Shown here in pieces: positions 6,265 to 9,214 of a stretch of DNA of 9,214 nucleotides. This stretch comes from CAMYJH01 sp041589735 (GTDB lineage Bacteria; Pseudomonadota; Gammaproteobacteria; HK1): assembly GCA_041589735.1 (NCBI GenBank), contig JBFHVA010000142.1, forward strand, positions 1 to 9,214, written 5' to 3'. The notes under the pieces were generated by a model. It saw nothing but the letters and a program-made list of their open reading frames with translations, made no database searches and had not been told where the DNA came from. Positions within the stretch are counted from its first letter, which is position 1. Every line of letters begins with the position of its first letter. The position numbers and the translations under genes are program-made.

Positions 6265-7191
6265 ATGTCAGCTGACCAAGACGTCTCAAGCTTTCAGGGT
6301 CTGATTCAGGCGTTGCAGCAATACTGGGCCCGGCAGGGATGCGTGTTACTGCAACCTTATGATATGGAGGTCGGTGCCGGCACGTTCCACCCTGCGACTT
6401 TTCTCCGCGCCATCGGGCCCGAGCCTTGGAGCACCGCGTATGTGCAGGCGTCACGGCGCCCTTCCGACGGACGATACGGCGAGAATCCCAACCGGCTGCA
6501 GCACTACTACCAGTACCAGGTAGCTATCAAGCCGTCGCCGCTGAACATCCAGCAGATTTACTTAGACTCCCTTTTCATGCTCGGTATCGATCCTCTGGAG
6601 CACGATATTCGCTTCGTGGAAGACAACTGGGAATCGCCGACCCTGGGGGCCTGGGGTCTCGGATGGGAAGTCTGGCTGAACGGCATGGAGATCACGCAGT
6701 TCACATACTTCCAGCAGGTGGGCGGCCTCGAATGTAAACCCGTGACGGCAGAGATTGCCTACGGCCTAGAACGCATTGCAATGTATCTGCAGGGGGTCGA
6801 CAACGTTTTCGACATCGTTTGGGCCGACGGGCCCATGGGCAAGTTGAGCTATGGTGACGTCTTCAAACAGAGCGAAACCGAAATGTCGGCATACAATTTC
6901 GAGTTCGCGGATACCGCCGCGCTTTTCGACGCCTTCGAGTCCTCGGAGCAACAGTGTGCGCTTCTGGCGGGAAAAGATCTGCCGTATCCCGCCTACGAAC
7001 AAGTCCTGAGAGCTTCCCATACCTTTAATTTGCTCGATGCGCGAGGTGCGATTTCGGTCACCGAACGCCAGCGCTACATTTTGCGCGTCCGCACCATGGC
7101 AAGAGCGGTGGCGCATAGGTACTTCGAAACAAGAAAGGCTTTGGGATTTCCGTTATTGAGCAGCGACAGGATTGAGACCGTAGATGGCTGA
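6265..7191 (+). CDS. glyQ: Glycyl-tRNA synthetase alpha subunit
   Basis: GlyQ is the catalytic class II subunit of the bacterial alpha2beta2 glycyl-tRNA synthetase; it forms glycyl-adenylate and charges tRNA-Gly together with GlyS. The 308-residue protein matches E. coli GlyQ (303) throughout: FQGLIQALQQYWARQGC (10-26), GPEPWSTAYVQASRRPSDG (51-69), YGENPNRLQHYYQYQVAIKP (71-90), DIRFVEDNWESPTLGAWGLG (114-133), TQFTYFQQVGGLECKPV (144-160) and the class II motif 3 GLERIAMYLQGVDN (167-180). The ATG at 6265 is chosen because family similarity begins just after it; the in-frame TTG at 6178 adds 29 residues unlike any GlyQ. There is no strong Shine-Dalgarno. A two-codon frame (ATG AAA TAA, 6254-6262) sits directly before the start. 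The stop overlaps the glyS start by 8 bp. Confidence 0.97.
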   Translation: MSADQDVSSFQGLIQALQQYWARQGCVLLQPYDMEVGAGTFHPATFLRAIGPEPWSTAYVQASRRPSDGRYGENPNRLQHYYQYQVAIKPSPLNIQQIYLDSLFMLGIDPLEHDIRFVEDNWESPTLGAWGLGWEVWLNGMEITQFTYFQQVGGLECKPVTAEIAYGLERIAMYLQGVDNVFDIVWADGPMGKLSYGDVFKQSETEMSAYNFEFADTAALFDAFESSEQQCALLAGKDLPYPAYEQVLRASHTFNLLDARGAISVTERQRYILRVRTMARAVAHRYFETRKALGFPLLSSDRIETVDG

Positions 7192-9214
7192 GAACGCCGA
7201 CCTTCTGGTCGAGATTGGCACTGAAGAACTACCGCCCGGGGACCTCAAATCGTTATCGGAGGCGTTCGCTAACGAACTTTGCGAACGGCTCACCTCCCAC
7301 GGCTTGAGCCATGGCGAAGTTGCGGTCTTTGCCACGCCAAGAAGAATCGCGACGATGATCTCTAACGTTCCAGCAAGTCAACCGGACCGCGAATTCAAGC
7401 GCCGCGGACCCTCACTGGATGCGTCATTCGATGGAGACGGAAAACCAACCAAGGCGGCGCTCGGATTCGCCCGTTCCTGCGGCGTCGCCGTCGATGAGCT
7501 GGAAAAAATGGAAACATCCGACGGCAGTTGGCTGATGTACCGTAGCACCGAGGTCGGAGAAGCGACGCCCTCTCTCATCCCGAAAATGGTGGAAGATGCC
7601 CTGAACAAAATCCCGATCCGAAAGCGAATGCGTTGGGCAAACTTCGATTTCGAATTCATTCGGCCGGTGCATTGGGTGATTCTGTTATTCGGAAATGAGA
7701 CGGTGGACGGAGAGATCTTCGGCGTGAGTGCCGGACGAATGACCCGCGGCCACCGATTTCATAACCCCGAAGCGATCGCGATCGAAGAGCCCTCGTCTTA
7801 TTCCAAGACCCTTTACAGTACGGGACACGTGGTCGCCGAATTCAAGACCCGGGCAGATATCGTCACTCGGCAGGTAGTCGAATCCGCGTCGTCGGTCCAG
7901 GGCAAAGCGCTCATAAACAAAGAACTGATCGAAGAAACCACGGCGCTTGTGGAATGGCCCTCCGCCATAGTAGGCAGTTTCGACAAAGAATTTCTGGAAC
8001 TACCGGACGCGGTGCTGGTCGCCACGATGAAGGGGCACCAGCGTTACTTTCCCATCGTCGACAAGAAAGGAAAGCTCCTTCCTCACTTTATAGCCATCAA
8101 CAATATCGAAAGCATCAATCCGGAAACTGTCCGCAAAGGCAACGAACGCGTATTGCGGCCCAGGCTAAAAGACGCCGCTTACTTTTATAAGCGCGACTCA
8201 AAACGCACGCTCGACCAGCGTCAGGAAGAGCTTAAAGGCATCGTATTTCAAGAAAAGCTTGGCAGCATGTACGACAAAGCTGAGCGAATCTCTCGACTCG
8301 CTTCCCACGTTGCCATTGCGATGGGCGAGAGCCCGGACTCCGTAAAGCTCGCACGTAGGGCGGGCCAGCTCTGCAAATGTGATCTCCTCACCGAGATGGT
8401 TGGAGAATTTCCCGAGCTTCAGGGCGTGATGGGCGGAGAATATGCCACCAAGAGCGGTGAGCCCCCCCAGGTGGCCGAAGCCATCACGGAAGTGTACAAG
8501 CCGAGATTCGCGGGCGACGGCATCCCCGCGAGCCCTCTCGGCCGGGCGGTCGCGATTGCCGACAAGCTCGATACCCTGGCCGGTGTTTTCGGCGTCGGAC
8601 AGGGTCCCACCGGCGACAAGGATCCTTACGCCCTTCGGCGAACGGCACTGGGGGTGCTCCGGATTGTCATTGAGGGCAAGCTGAACCTGGATCTCAAACG
8701 CCTCATTGAGGAAGCATTAAAAGGTTACAAAGGCAAGTTCGACGACAAATCGGTTGCAAATCAAGTGTACGACTTCATGACCGAGCGACTGCGGGCCTAT
8801 TTCACTGAACGCGGTGTGCCAATTGAAGTCTTTCTAGCGGTGCAGGCGAGAGACCCGAGACGACCGCTAGATTTCGCCAAGCGCGTGCAAGCGGTCACCG
8901 AGTTTCGAAAGCTACCGGAAGCGGAAAGCCTTGCCGCTGCGAACAAACGCATCAACAACATTCTCAAACAGGCCGAGGATGCTATTCCGATGAAGGTCAA
9001 CGACGGGCTTTTCACTGAGGATGCGGAGTGGAATCTTGCGGCCAAGCTGGTGGGATTGAGCCCCAGGGTCAAAGAGATGTTGAAGAAGGGCGATTACACC
9101 AACGCCATGAAGAGCCTCGCGGGACTTCGCGAAAGCGTGGACGCATTTTTCGATACCGTGAAAGTCATGGACGAGGATAAAAAGGTTCGCTACAACCGCC
9201 TCGCCCTGCTGCAC
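7184..9214 (+). CDS. glyS: Glycyl-tRNA synthetase beta subunit (partial, lacks the extreme C-terminus)
   Basis: GlyS is the large tRNA-binding subunit of alpha2beta2 glycyl-tRNA synthetase. I read 677 uninterrupted codons from ATG 7184 to the window edge; E. coli GlyS has 689, so about a dozen residues are missing. The N-terminus LLVEIGTEELPPG (7-19) is typical. Later blocks are WPSAIVGSFDKEFLELP, MKGHQRYFP, KGNERVLRPRLKDAA, VFQEKLGSMYDKAER, CKCDLLTEMVGEFPELQG with GGEYA, GDKDPYALRR (about 477-486) and the C-terminal anticodon-binding-domain motif LAAANKRINNIL (about 583-594). The reading frame is intact with no frameshift. The start overlaps the glyQ end (ATGGCTGA), indicating translational coupling and matched subunit supply. 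Base composition is lower in GC than mnmG. Confidence 0.97.
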   Translation, partial: MAENADLLVEIGTEELPPGDLKSLSEAFANELCERLTSHGLSHGEVAVFATPRRIATMISNVPASQPDREFKRRGPSLDASFDGDGKPTKAALGFARSCGVAVDELEKMETSDGSWLMYRSTEVGEATPSLIPKMVEDALNKIPIRKRMRWANFDFEFIRPVHWVILLFGNETVDGEIFGVSAGRMTRGHRFHNPEAIAIEEPSSYSKTLYSTGHVVAEFKTRADIVTRQVVESASSVQGKALINKELIEETTALVEWPSAIVGSFDKEFLELPDAVLVATMKGHQRYFPIVDKKGKLLPHFIAINNIESINPETVRKGNERVLRPRLKDAAYFYKRDSKRTLDQRQEELKGIVFQEKLGSMYDKAERISRLASHVAIAMGESPDSVKLARRAGQLCKCDLLTEMVGEFPELQGVMGGEYATKSGEPPQVAEAITEVYKPRFAGDGIPASPLGRAVAIADKLDTLAGVFGVGQGPTGDKDPYALRRTALGVLRIVIEGKLNLDLKRLIEEALKGYKGKFDDKSVANQVYDFMTERLRAYFTERGVPIEVFLAVQARDPRRPLDFAKRVQAVTEFRKLPEAESLAAANKRINNILKQAEDAIPMKVNDGLFTEDAEWNLAAKLVGLSPRVKEMLKKGDYTNAMKSLAGLRESVDAFFDTVKVMDEDKKVRYNRLALLH

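Noticed and set aside
6143..6454. 103-codon minus-strand frame overlapping the gap and glyQ
   Set aside because: It lies antisense to conserved glyQ codons, and its C-terminal GVARLVRA-type peptide is what a tRNA-like sequence yields when translated, so it is not a real protein.
1..9214. Novel defence system, CRISPR array, prophage or toxin-antitoxin pair
   Set aside because: All coding capacity is taken up by intact housekeeping genes; no direct-repeat array, phage gene or unexplained protein frame of convincing quality is present.

Overview
The window looks like an ordinary chromosomal region of a gammaproteobacterium and is probably origin-proximal. It carries the classic gidAB-parAB-atp neighbourhood on the minus strand and, across a 334-bp divergent gap, the glyQS genes for two-subunit glycyl-tRNA synthetase on the plus strand. 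The protein families and their closeness to E. coli MnmG, AtpB, GlyQ and GlyS support Gammaproteobacteria. A parAB pair between rsmG and atpI points to a Chromatiales- or Pseudomonas-like layout rather than an enteric one. No genus can be named from the sequence alone.

Layout, in minus-strand reading order from the gap: mnmG (5930 to 4008) and rsmG (3987 to 3349) are 20 nt apart and act in tRNA and rRNA modification. A 113-nt spacer leads to parA (3235 to 2450) and parB (2434 to 1565), which segregate the chromosome. A 172-nt spacer with a plausible sigma70 promoter leads to atpI (1392 to 1021), atpB (1008 to 166) and the first 39 codons of atpE (118 to the left edge), the start of the F1Fo ATP synthase operon. 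In the plus direction, glyQ (6265-7191) overlaps glyS (7184 to the right edge, about a dozen residues short of its expected end) by 8 bp.

All coding genes are intact and match housekeeping families end to end. I see no previously undescribed system, defence island, CRISPR array, complete mobile element or functional RNA gene. The unexplained content is in the gap between mnmG and glyQ (5931-6264). There I see a mobile-element-end-like motif, a degenerate tRNA-like stretch, a few relaxed DnaA-box matches, and a short glyQ leader with a perfect 8-bp inverted repeat. Genes are transcribed outward on both sides of this gap, so it is a candidate replication-origin neighbourhood, although no convincing oriC is visible.
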